Positions 14,022-19,907 of a DNA stretch of 19,907 bases are shown in pieces; position 1 is the stretch's first letter; every line of letters starts with the position of its first letter. A model generated the notes under the pieces. That model made no database searches. It was given only the letters and a program-made list of their open reading frames with translations, and had not been told where the DNA came from. Location of the stretch: NCBI GenBank assembly GCA_900551015.1, contig URUI01000040.1, positions 1 to 19,907 of the forward strand. The letters are read 5' to 3'. This stretch comes from an uncultured Collinsella sp. Lineage in GTDB: Bacteria; Actinomycetota; Coriobacteriia; Coriobacteriales; Coriobacteriaceae. The position numbers were made by a program, and so were the translations under genes.

Positions 14022-14876
14022 ATGTCCGTCCGCATTATTACCGATTCCGCAAGCGATATGTCGCCGGCGGAGCACCCCGCTCTGCGTGTTCTGCCGCTGT
14101 CCGTCACCTTTGGCACCGATGTGTATATGGATGGCGTCGACATCGATCACCAGCGCTTTTACGAGATGCTTGTGGAGCGCGATGAGCTGCCCAAGACCGG
14201 TCAGGTCAACCCGTACGCCTTTTCGCAGGCGATTGCCGAAGCGCGTGAGGCCGGCGATGAGGCCGTGATTATTACCGTGGGTGCCAAGCTCTCGGGCACC
14301 AACCAGAGTGCTCGTACGGCACTTGCCGAGGCGCCGGGCGGCGACATGTTCGTCGTGGACAGCAATAACGTGACCTTGGGCGAGCGCGTGCTGGTCGAGT
14401 ATGCGCTGCGCCTGGTGGACGAGGGCCAGGGCGCGGCTCAGGTTGCGGCGGCTGTCGAGGCCGTGCGCGACCGCGTGGTCGTCATCGGCCTGCTCGAGAC
14501 GTTGGAGTACCTGGTGCGCGGCGGTCGCCTGTCTGCTGCGGCCGGTGCCGTGGGTACGCTGCTCAACGTAAAGCCCGTGGTGGCTGCCGAGGACGGTCTG
14601 ATCGTGCAGCTGGGCAAGGCGCGCGGTTCCAAGAACGGACGTAACCTGCTCAACCAGAAGGTCGAAAAGGCGGGCGGCATCGACTTTTCCATGCCGCTGG
14701 CGCTCGGCTATACGGGCCTTTCGGATGCGGTGCTCAAGAAGTATATCGAGGACAGCGCGGCACTGTGGGCTGGCCACACCGAGGGCGAACTGCCCGTTCA
14801 CACCATCGGCGCCACCATCGGCACCCATGTAGGCCCCGGCGCCGTAGCCGTAGCCTTCTTCCAGCCCGTTAACTAG
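14022..14876 (+). CDS. DegV family fatty-acid-binding protein
   Basis: A 284-residue protein of the DegV family, cytosolic carriers that bind a fatty acid and, in the FakB type, present it to the kinase FakA. Family marks are the N-terminal RIITDSASDMSP (4-15), PLSVTFG, LPKTGQVNP (where many members have TSQP or TSQ), ITVGAKLSGTNQSAR, VDSNNVTLGE, and LETLEYLVRGGRLSAAAGAVGTLLNVKPV. The serine/threonine that contacts the carboxylate is usually in the TSQ motif, here changed to TGQ, with T65 retained. GAAAGGA lies 6 nt before ATG 14022; the in-frame upstream GTG at 13974 overlaps this Shine-Dalgarno context and is rejected. It may share a transcript with the MarR gene. No FakA homologue is in the window. 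Confidence 0.9.
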   Translation: MSVRIITDSASDMSPAEHPALRVLPLSVTFGTDVYMDGVDIDHQRFYEMLVERDELPKTGQVNPYAFSQAIAEAREAGDEAVIITVGAKLSGTNQSARTALAEAPGGDMFVVDSNNVTLGERVLVEYALRLVDEGQGAAQVAAAVEAVRDRVVVIGLLETLEYLVRGGRLSAAAGAVGTLLNVKPVVAAEDGLIVQLGKARGSKNGRNLLNQKVEKAGGIDFSMPLALGYTGLSDAVLKKYIEDSAALWAGHTEGELPVHTIGATIGTHVGPGAVAVAFFQPVN

Positions 14877-14887
14877 TCCGCCTGCCA

Positions 14888-14926
14888 AAACTACCACAAA
14901 GGGGACAGGCACCTTTGTGGTGGTTT
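14888..14926 (+). repeat. Hairpin repeat R3
   Basis: The 15-nt arms 14888-14902 and 14912-14926 pair throughout with one T-G pair; the loop is GGACAGGCA as in R1 (forward orientation). There is no T-run beyond the TTT of the stem, so it is the weakest terminator of the four. It starts 12 bp after the degV stop and ends 29 bp before the methyltransferase start. Confidence 0.85.
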
Positions 14927-14955
14927 ATGCTATTCCGGGTGGAAGGGAGCGAGCA

Positions 14956-15276
14956 ATGGCGTCTGAGGGCTTTTTTGAGCGGGTGTACGAGGTGGTCGAG
15001 CAGATTCCCGAGGGGATGGTCGCCACGTATGGTCAGGTGGCGCTGCTTGCTGGACGTCCACGAAGTGCGCGGTATGTGGGGTATGCCCTGCATGGCAATC
15101 CACGCCCCGGCGAGATTCCCTGTCACCGCGTGGTGTTTGCCGATGGCCGCATATGCGATGGTTTTGCTTTTGGCGGTCCCGATGCTCAACGTGAGCTTTT
15201 GCTAGGGGAGGGTGTGGCGTTTAAGGACGACATGCACGTCGACTTGGCCGCCTGTCGCTGGCCTGCAGGGCTCTAG
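14956..15276 (+). CDS. Minimal methylated-DNA cysteine methyltransferase domain (MGMT/ATL family)
   Basis: A 106-residue protein consisting only of the DNA-binding/active-site domain of O6-methylguanine-DNA methyltransferases. It shows TYGQVALLAG (24-33), RSARYVGYALHGNP (36-49) containing the arginine that takes the place of the flipped base, and IPCHRVV with C56. The retained cysteine distinguishes it from alkyltransferase-like proteins, which carry Trp or Ala there, so a one-shot transfer of the methyl group is plausible although the N-terminal domain is absent. GAAGGGAG lies 7 nt before ATG 14956; the upstream GTG at 14917 lies inside hairpin R3. The gene is bracketed by hairpin repeats R3 and R4 in opposite orientation. 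Role in repair or signalling of alkyl damage is inferred from the family. Confidence 0.87.
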   Translation: MASEGFFERVYEVVEQIPEGMVATYGQVALLAGRPRSARYVGYALHGNPRPGEIPCHRVVFADGRICDGFAFGGPDAQRELLLGEGVAFKDDMHVDLAACRWPAGL

Positions 15277-15293
15277 CGGCTCTGCCGTGGCTT

Positions 15294-15333
15294 AAACCAC
15301 CACAAAGGTGCCTATCCCCTTTGTGGTGGTTTT
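15294..15333 (+). repeat. Hairpin repeat R4 (terminator of the methyltransferase gene)
   Basis: AAACCACCACAAAGG (15294-15308) pairs perfectly with 15318-15332; tail TTTT. The loop TGCCTATCC equals the R2 loop with one G-to-A change, so the copy is in the inverted orientation. Confidence 0.88.
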
Positions 15334-15338
15334 GGCAG

Positions 15339-15409
15339 GTTTACCGAGGTTAACTTATGGAGAAGGTATGGCGGCGCGGTTTGTCGTAGCAAAGTAAACC
15401 ACGGTGAAC
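15339..15409. repeat. Imperfect inverted repeat, 18-bp arms
   Basis: GTTTACCGAGGTTAACTT (15339-15356) matches the reverse complement of 15392-15409 at 15 of 18 positions, with 35 bases between. It follows hairpin R4 in the 331-bp gap 15277-15607. Function unknown. Confidence 0.4.
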
Positions 15410-15514
15410 TATATTGTTTTCAGCAACGGAGCAGGCAATAGGCGATGAAAAAGCCTGCCCTGTTGAGTTTGATTCGCATTCCTCCCCTCTGTGCGATTCA
15501 ACGGTGTACTTCGG

Positions 15515-15554
15515 GAACAGGCCCGCTGGCAACTATCTGCCAGCGGGCCTGTTC
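15515..15554. terminator. Perfect 17-bp hairpin between convergent genes
   Basis: GAACAGGCCCGCTGGCA (15515-15531) is exactly complementary to 15538-15554, loop ACTATC. It stands between the plus-strand methyltransferase gene and the minus-strand trpS stop at 15608, so it could stop transcription from either side. Neither side has a good T-run, so it may instead be a barrier or RNA-stability hairpin. Confidence 0.5.
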
Positions 15555-15607
15555 CTGTTTCGGTGAGGATTCAGCCTCACCGTCTATGTTGTGCGAAGGC
15601 GCTTTGC

Positions 15608-16657
15608 CTAGTACACCATGCCCATGGCGTCCTGAACCTCGGCCAGGGTCAGCTCGGCGATCTCGTTGGCGCGACGATTGCCCTCGTGCAGCACGTCCTT
15701 GACGTAATCCAGGTCGTTCTCGTAGCGCTGGCGACGCTCACGGATCGGGGCGAAGTACTCGTTGACGGCCTCGGTCACGTACTTCTTGAGCTGGCCGGAG
15801 CCGCCCATGCCGATCTCCTCGGCAATCTCGACTTCGGAACGGCCGGTGCAGATGGCGGCGGTCGAAAGCAGGCCGGACACGCCGGGGCGGTTCTCGGGAT
15901 CAAACGTGATCATGCGCTCAGAGTCGGTCTGGCTCTTCTTGATGCGCTTGGCTGTCTCCTCGGCGGTCATCGAAATGTTGATGGCGTTGCCGTAGCTCTT
16001 GCTCATCTTGCGACCGTCCAGGCCCGGCAGTAGCGGGGTCTCGGACAGCAGCGCTTCGACCTCGGGGAACACTTTGCCGTAGCGGTTGTTAAAGCGGCGG
16101 GCGATGGTGCGGGTGAGCTCGATGTGCGGCAGCTGGTCGCGACCGACGGGCACCACATTGCCCTTGCAGAACAGGATGTCGCAGGCCTGGTGCACCGGGT
16201 AGGTGAGCAGAAGGCCGGTGAGCTCGTGGCCCGAGGCCTCCATCTCGGCCTTGACCGTGGGGTTGCGCGCCAGCTCGGCCTCGGAGACCAGCGACAGGAA
16301 CGGCAGCATGAGCTGGTTGGCGGCGGGCACGGCGGAGTGCGCGTAGATCATGGTCTTGTCGGGGTCGATGCCGCAGGCAAGGTAGTCCATGACCATGTTG
16401 TACACGTTGTCCTGGATGTGCTCGGTCGTGTCGCGGTCGGTGATGACCTGGTAGTCGGCGATGAGTACGTTGGTCTTGGCACCCATGTTCTGCAGCTCCA
16501 CACGGCCCTTGAGGGTGCCGAAGTAGTGACCCAGGTGCAGGCGGCCGGTGGGGCGGTCGCCGGTAAGCATGGTGAACTTCTCGGGCGTTTTTGCCAGGCC
16601 CTCGCGAATGGCGTTGCTCTTTTGCAGCGCGACTTCGTAGCTGTTCTCGTTTGGCAT
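15608..16657 (-). CDS. trpS: Tryptophanyl-tRNA synthetase
   Basis: A 349-residue class I aminoacyl-tRNA synthetase that charges tRNA-Trp. It has the HIGH-type motif HLGH (41-44) within RPTGRLHLGHYFG, GRDQLPHIELTRTIARRFN (172-190) typical of TrpRS, and KMSKS (217-221). Length fits the compact bacterial enzyme. ATG 16657 has TAGGAG 5 nt upstream; the upstream in-frame ATG 16687 would place this Shine-Dalgarno inside the gene. The 161-bp gap back to the TagO-like gene shows a possible TATCAT -10 but no recognisable T-box or Trp leader peptide, so no attenuation mechanism is visible. Confidence 0.96.
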   Translation of the reverse strand: MPNENSYEVALQKSNAIREGLAKTPEKFTMLTGDRPTGRLHLGHYFGTLKGRVELQNMGAKTNVLIADYQVITDRDTTEHIQDNVYNMVMDYLACGIDPDKTMIYAHSAVPAANQLMLPFLSLVSEAELARNPTVKAEMEASGHELTGLLLTYPVHQACDILFCKGNVVPVGRDQLPHIELTRTIARRFNNRYGKVFPEVEALLSETPLLPGLDGRKMSKSYGNAINISMTAEETAKRIKKSQTDSERMITFDPENRPGVSGLLSTAAICTGRSEVEIAEEIGMGGSGQLKKYVTEAVNEYFAPIRERRQRYENDLDYVKDVLHEGNRRANEIAELTLAEVQDAMGMVY

Positions 16658-16818
16658 GATTGCTCCTAACGTATGTTCATTGGTCAAGATGATAACGCGT
16701 TTATTGGAGGGGCGGGTCGTAAGTAGGCGAGGGGCGGGAGATCGGCGGCATGTGCGATGGGCGCGGCATGGCTGCGCGTTTGGCCGGCGGCGCCTGGGCG
16801 CTTCCTCGGCAGCTTACC

Positions 16819-18018
16819 CTAGAGCTTGTGGTGGCGCTCTTCCTTACGTTCCTCGGCTGCCTGCTCCTCCTGCTTAAAGGCGGGGTCGTCGGGGGTGACG
16901 AGCTCATCCTCGTGTGTGCGCTTGTTGTAATGGCGGCGCAGCACGGGCTCAAACAGATGTAGATGCTTGGCAAAGGCCGCCGAACCAATGGCGAGCACGG
17001 TAAAGATGAGCACGCGCATGGGCACCTCGACCTGGCTAATCGCGGCGGCGCCGGCCGAAAGCATGATGCACCAGGCGTAGATGAGGAGCACTGCCTGTTT
17101 TTGGTTGTAGCCTTCTTGGATCAGGCGGTGGTGGATGTGGCCCTTGTCGGCCTGCCCGATGCTAATGTGGGCGCGCTTGCGGCGCACGATGGCGCTAAAC
17201 GTGTCGATGATGGGCACGCCGGCAACGATGAGCGGGATGATAAGCGAGGTGAGCGCGGCGGTGCGGCTCACGTTGAGCAGCGAGATGGAGCCCAGTGCAA
17301 AGCCCAGAAGCAACGACCCCGAGTCGCCCAAGAAGATGCTTGCGGGGTTGAAGTTGTAGCGCAAAAAGGCCAGGCAAGCGCCAAAGAGCGCAATGGAGAG
17401 CGCGGCGGCGTCGATACGGCCCGAGAGAACGGCCATCGAAAACATGGTGAACGACGCGATGCCGCAGATGCCCGTGGCCAAGCCGTCGAGGCCGTCGATG
17501 AGGTTAATGATGTTGGTGAATGCCACCAGATAGATCACGGTGATGGGGTAGGCGAGCCATCCGAGCATGATCTCGCCGGGGGCAAACGGGTTGACGATGA
17601 CGCCGATCCGCAAGCCGCCGATACAGGCGATGAGCGCGGCGAGTACCTGACCGGCCAGTTTTTGTTTGGGCTTGAGCTGGAAGACGTCGTCGATAGCGCC
17701 GGTCGCAAAGATGACGGTAAAGGAGAGCGCCAGCATGGGATAGCTAATGTGAAGGCGCGGGTGCGGCACCAGGACGGGTGGCCAGCCTAGGTGCCAGGTG
17801 CCTAGGATTTGCACAATGCAGGCAACGACCAGGCCCAAAAACACCGCCGTTCCGCCCAAACGCGGGATGGGCTTGGTGTTGATGCGGCGCTTAGAAGGAT
17901 AGTCGACGGCGTCGAGCTTAATTGCCAAGCGCTTGACCAGGGGCACCGTGAGGAAGGTCGTGATAAAGGCCGCCGCTGCCACGCATAGATACGGTATGTA
18001 GCTCGGGGATGAAGCCAT
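16819..18018 (-). CDS. Undecaprenyl-phosphate sugar-1-phosphate transferase (MraY/WecA/TagO family)
   Basis: A 399-residue membrane enzyme with about 11 hydrophobic segments. It transfers a sugar-1-phosphate, usually GlcNAc-1-P, from UDP-sugar to undecaprenyl phosphate, the first step of teichoic-acid-like or surface glycan synthesis. Motifs: NTKPIPRLGG (47-56), GAIDDVFQLKPKQKL (107-121) with D110-D111, NIINLIDGLDGLATG (169-183), FLGDSGSLLLG (229-239) and the HIHHRL histidines (294-299) that mark WecA/TagO rather than MraY. The C-terminal 30 residues are a charged tail. ATG 18018 is chosen because the protein begins normally there, though no clear Shine-Dalgarno is present; the frame is open to 18138. 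The flippase at 8709-10283 could work on the same kind of lipid-linked product. Confidence 0.88.
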   Translation of the reverse strand: MASSPSYIPYLCVAAAAFITTFLTVPLVKRLAIKLDAVDYPSKRRINTKPIPRLGGTAVFLGLVVACIVQILGTWHLGWPPVLVPHPRLHISYPMLALSFTVIFATGAIDDVFQLKPKQKLAGQVLAALIACIGGLRIGVIVNPFAPGEIMLGWLAYPITVIYLVAFTNIINLIDGLDGLATGICGIASFTMFSMAVLSGRIDAAALSIALFGACLAFLRYNFNPASIFLGDSGSLLLGFALGSISLLNVSRTAALTSLIIPLIVAGVPIIDTFSAIVRRKRAHISIGQADKGHIHHRLIQEGYNQKQAVLLIYAWCIMLSAGAAAISQVEVPMRVLIFTVLAIGSAAFAKHLHLFEPVLRRHYNKRTHEDELVTPDDPAFKQEEQAAEERKEERHHKL

Positions 18019-18224
18019 GAATCTAAAAACCGCCAAGCGTCGAAGGAAAAGGTCAAAGGTTGCTAAGCGCAAAGGGCATAGCCGAACCATGATACTCGAC
18101 CAAGGGGGGTGCATGGAATTGCACGCAGCGATAATCACGCGCTTACCAGATATTGGGATGTTGTCGATGGATTGTCGGGATACCGGCGGGGATCCATATG
18201 GGCTGTAATGGTGGTTTTCGGCAA

Positions 18225-18393
18225 ATAAAAACCACCCCCCACGTTACGAAAATGAACCCACCTAAAACAGGTGGGTGCCCTCATCGACTGTTCCAGCGTC
18301 CTTAACAACGAAGGATACCTGTACTAGGTACGACTGTGTGGGCTCCCTAAATAAACGCGACGGTTCACCCAGTTGCTCCGCGGGGGGCGGAAT
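18225..18393 (-). ncRNA. ssrS: Candidate 6S RNA
   Basis: On the minus strand about 169 nt are bounded by a terminal helix: CCGCCCCCCGCG (18390-18379) pairs along its whole 12 nt with CGTGGGGGGTGG (18243-18232), using two G-U pairs. The 3' end is followed by TTTTTATTT (18231-18223). Near the 3' end is a hairpin ACCCACCT-GTTTT-AGGTGGGT (18276-18256) followed by TCA, like the 3' central-bubble hairpin of 6S RNAs (CACC...GGTGGGTTCA-type), and the 5' strand carries TGAACC able to pair with that GGTTCA. An apical region has GGGAGCCC and small hairpins. Size, long closing helix, central hairpin and own promoter all fit 6S RNA, which binds sigma-70 RNA polymerase. A covariance-model search was not possible. 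Confidence 0.6.
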
Positions 18394-18399
18394 ACCTAC

Positions 18400-18405
18400 A
18401 TCATA
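18400..18405 (-). promoter_or_regulatory. -10 box of the candidate 6S RNA
   Basis: On the minus strand TATGAT (18405-18400) lies 6-7 nt before the expected 5' end at about 18393. The best-spaced -35 (CTGGAA) is weak. Confidence 0.45.
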
Positions 18406-18430
18406 AAGCGGCACTTTATCGATTCCAGTC

Positions 18431-18459
18431 TTGACATTACAAAAATCGTGTCGGACGAT
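18431..18459 (+). promoter_or_regulatory. Promoter of the radical SAM gene
   Basis: A perfect -35 TTGACA (18431-18436) is followed 17 bp later by a poor -10 GACGAT (18454-18459). It is divergent from the 6S RNA promoter and 84 bp before the ATG. Confidence 0.45.
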
Positions 18460-18542
18460 TACGGCGCCTTGGGCTCGAGCCGTCTGTGCGGTTGGTCCCT
18501 TTACGTTTGAGCTGCTGAATCGTTGTTTTGGAGCATGTTTTT

Positions 18543-19481
18543 ATGCCGACGCCGTTGACCGAACTTTTTTCGCCCGCCTGCCATTTGTGTCCGCGCCGTT
18601 GCGGTGCGGTGCGCGACGAGGGTGCGCACGGCGTATGCGGTGCCGATGACACGCTCAAGGTGGCCCGCGCGGCGCTCCATATGTGGGAGGAGCCGCCTAT
18701 CTCGGGCGAGGCCGGTTCGGGCACGATCTTCTTTAGCGGCTGCTCGCTCAAATGTATCTATTGCCAGAACCACGAGATCTCGACGGGCAATTTCGGGCTT
18801 GAGATTTCGCCCGAGCGCCTGGTCGAGATTATGCTGGAGCTGCAGGACCAAGGTGCCAATAACATCAATCTGGTGACGGCGACGCATTATGCTCACCTGC
18901 TGCCGGCCGCGATTGCCGCAGCTCGGGAGCGCGGACTGGTCATCCCAATTGTCTACAACACGAGTGGTTACGAGCGCGCGAGTGCCGTGGCAGCGCTGGG
19001 CGACCTGGTCGACGTGTGGCTTACGGACTTTAAATATGCCGATGCCGGGCTTGCGCAGTCGCTTTCTCATATTAAGGACTACCCGCGCGTGGCCGTGTCG
19101 GGTCTGGCCCAGATGGCGCGCGAGATTGAGCGCCGCGGGGGAGAGCTGGTAGACAAGGACGGGCTCATGAGGCGCGGCATAATCGTGCGTCATCTGGTGC
19201 TGCCGGGGCATGCGGACGATTCGTGCCGCGTGTTGGACCTGGTGTGGCAGACGGTGGGCGACGTGCCGATCTCGGTCATGAACCAGTACACGCCCAATGC
19301 CCTCATGTGCGAACAAGGCGGCGACCTGGCGCGCGCCGTGACGCGCGAGGAGTACGAGCAGGTGCTCGACCATGCCGACGACCTGGGCTTTACGACGATG
19401 TTTTGGCAAGAAGGCGGAGCGGTAGACGAGAGCTTCACCCCGGCGTTCGACACCACCGGCGTCCTCACCAGCGCAAAGTAG
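18543..19481 (+). CDS. PflX-like radical SAM iron-sulfur protein (pyruvate formate-lyase activase homologue)
   Basis: A 312-residue radical SAM protein. C67-x3-C71-x2-C74 in SGCSLKCIYCQN is the cluster that binds the 4Fe-4S centre and SAM. Near the N-terminus CHLCPRRC with C13, C16, C20 and C32 could hold a second cluster, a feature of the PflX group (COG1313) related to pyruvate formate-lyase activating enzymes. Other family words are NINLVTATHYAHLLPAAI and NTSGYE, then VDVWLTDFKYAD, VRHLVLPGH and NQYTPNA. The biological substrate of PflX-type proteins is not established. ATG 18543 has GGAG about 11 nt upstream; a TTG at 18528 overlaps that site. No glycyl-radical enzyme gene is adjacent. 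Confidence 0.9.
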   Translation: MPTPLTELFSPACHLCPRRCGAVRDEGAHGVCGADDTLKVARAALHMWEEPPISGEAGSGTIFFSGCSLKCIYCQNHEISTGNFGLEISPERLVEIMLELQDQGANNINLVTATHYAHLLPAAIAAARERGLVIPIVYNTSGYERASAVAALGDLVDVWLTDFKYADAGLAQSLSHIKDYPRVAVSGLAQMAREIERRGGELVDKDGLMRRGIIVRHLVLPGHADDSCRVLDLVWQTVGDVPISVMNQYTPNALMCEQGGDLARAVTREEYEQVLDHADDLGFTTMFWQEGGAVDESFTPAFDTTGVLTSAK

Positions 19482-19546
19482 TGCGCTCGCCGATGATTTT
19501 TCTGGGGCGGGGATTAAAAAATCATTGGGAGGATCGCTTGCTCGAA

Positions 19547-19572
19547 AAGTAGTCAAAAAAGCCCCGTCCCAA
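19547..19572 (+). repeat. 26-nt dispersed repeat, copy 2
   Basis: This copy differs at one base from 8375-8400 (opposite strand). It follows a local inverted repeat, ATGATTTTT (19493-19501) and AAAAATCAT (19516-19524), behind the radical SAM gene. Neither has the form of a clean plus-strand terminator. Confidence 0.6.
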
Positions 19573-19591
19573 AAAGACTGGGTATTGGGCG

Positions 19592-19619
19592 TTGACAGTT
19601 GGCGAGCCGTAGGTAAAAT
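19592..19619 (+). promoter_or_regulatory. tRNA-Ala promoter
   Basis: Consensus -35 TTGACA (19592-19597) and TAAAAT (19614-19619) are separated by 16 bp and end 13 bp before the tRNA. Confidence 0.8.
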
Positions 19620-19632
19620 ATCAACTTGTCCT

Positions 19633-19705
19633 GGGGACGTAGCTCAGTTGGGAGAGCGCTGCCGTCGCATGGCAGAGGCCGAGGGTTCGACTCCCTTCGT
19701 CTCCA
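19633..19705 (+). tRNA. tRNA-Ala (anticodon CGC)
   Basis: The 73 nt fold into a full cloverleaf: acceptor GGGGACG with CGTCTCC, D-arm GCTC/GAGC, anticodon stem CTGCC/GGCAG with loop GTCGCAT (anticodon CGC, reading GCG), T-arm GAGGG-TTCGACT-CCCTT with the usual offset, and discriminator A. The G3-U70 pair, the identity mark of alanine tRNA, is present. The 3' CCA is not encoded (ACCC follows). Confidence 0.96.
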
Positions 19706-19720
19706 CCCTTGGATTTGATA

Positions 19721-19752
19721 AGCCGCTGACATTGTGTCGGCGGCTTTTTTTA
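19721..19752 (+). terminator. Terminator of tRNA-Ala
   Basis: AGCCGCTGACA pairs with TGTCGGCGGCT around a 3-nt loop (one T-G pair) and runs into TTTTTTT. It ends 19 bp before the next gene. Confidence 0.88.
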
Positions 19753-19770
19753 AAAAGAAAGGGCTGTACC

Positions 19771-19907
19771 ATGGCCGAGCTTGAGTCCCAACCACTGTCT
19801 GCCGAGGAGCGCGCCGAGTTGGAAGAGCTCCGCGCCGAGAAGGCTCGTCGCGAGGCCCAGGAAGAGGCGCGCCGCGAGCGTGAGGAGCTGGCCGCCTTGC
19901 GTGCCGA
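19771..19907 (+). CDS. Coiled-coil hypothetical protein, N-terminal part (cut by window edge)
   Basis: The first 45 codons of a gene that runs off the right edge. ATG 19771 has GAAAGGG 7 nt upstream, directly behind the tRNA-Ala terminator. The peptide MAELESQPLSAEERAELEEL continues as an almost unbroken run of Glu, Arg, Ala and Leu with heptad spacing (RAEKARREAQEEARREREEL), so a long charged coiled coil is predicted. I do not recognise the family, and composition alone gives no function. Confidence 0.7.
   Translation, partial: MAELESQPLSAEERAELEELRAEKARREAQEEARREREELAALRA

Noticed and set aside
13980..14912. 310-codon minus-strand frame opposite degV
   Set aside because: Shadow frame; no recognisable domain, and it covers hairpin R3.
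14917..14955. Upstream GTG start for the methyltransferase
   Set aside because: It lies inside hairpin R3, while ATG 14956 has a good Shine-Dalgarno and matches the family start.
12353..15333. CRISPR array
   Set aside because: The four repeats are spaced irregularly by whole genes, alternate in orientation and have no spacers or cas genes nearby.
16658..16818. Tryptophan leader peptide or T-box before trpS
   Set aside because: No Trp-codon run, no T-box words and no terminator/antiterminator pair were found in the short upstream gap.
19553..19795. Minus-strand 80-residue frame containing RRRESNPRPLPCDGS
   Set aside because: It is the antisense of tRNA-Ala and its terminator; this peptide is a known artefact of translating tRNA genes backwards.

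Overview
The window looks like chromosomal DNA of a high-GC anaerobic actinobacterium, most likely Coriobacteriia and close to Collinsella. That assignment is inference from GC-rich coding sequence, a TTG start, the ATP-type PEP carboxykinase, a CxxxCxxC PflX-like radical SAM protein and abundant short palindromic intergenic repeats; no rRNA is present to confirm it. Nearly all recognisable genes are housekeeping or central metabolism.

Layout. 1-1517 (minus): an M20 metallopeptidase followed by the start of a DUF1015-like gene that runs off the left edge. 1672-2721 (plus): a lone accessory gene with a Vsr/DUF559-like nuclease fold signature, then an AT-rich spacer holding a probable gene remnant. 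3072-5432 (minus): serC-serA, two steps of serine synthesis from 3-phosphoglycerate. 5659-7260 (minus): a CPA-type cation/proton antiporter with cytosolic RCK_C domains. 7514-8353 (plus): a PP1/PP2A/ApaH-type phosphatase. 8709-10283 (minus): a Wzx-like flippase. 10663-12333 (plus): pckA. 12561-15276 (plus): a stand-alone B3/B4 tRNA-editing domain protein, a MarR regulator, a DegV lipid-binding protein and a minimal methylguanine-DNA methyltransferase. 15608-18018 (minus): trpS and a TagO/WecA-type glycan initiating transferase. 18225-18393 (minus): a strong candidate for 6S RNA. 18543-19481 (plus): a PflX-like radical SAM protein. 19633-19705 (plus): tRNA-Ala(CGC), followed by the first 45 codons of a coiled-coil protein cut by the right edge.

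The most distinctive content is between genes. Four near-identical hairpin elements (12-15 bp stems, 9-nt loop) sit in the gaps from 12353 to 15333, in strictly alternating orientation, so that two of the genes (B3/B4 protein and methyltransferase) are each bracketed by an inverted pair. Other intergenic palindromes occur at 8539-8661, 10387-10440 and 15515-15554, and a 26-nt sequence recurs at 8375 and 19547. A short transcription unit at 12423-12520 has a promoter, two hairpins and a U-tract directly upstream of the B3/B4 gene; it could be a small RNA or an attenuator. Several promoters carry clear dyads that are good operator candidates (M20 gene, serC, pckA, marR).

Functionally, serC/serA and pckA concern three-carbon and serine metabolism; the flippase and TagO-like enzyme concern cell-surface polymer assembly; trpS, tRNA-Ala and the B3/B4 protein concern translation. 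There is no prophage, CRISPR array or intact transposase in the window.
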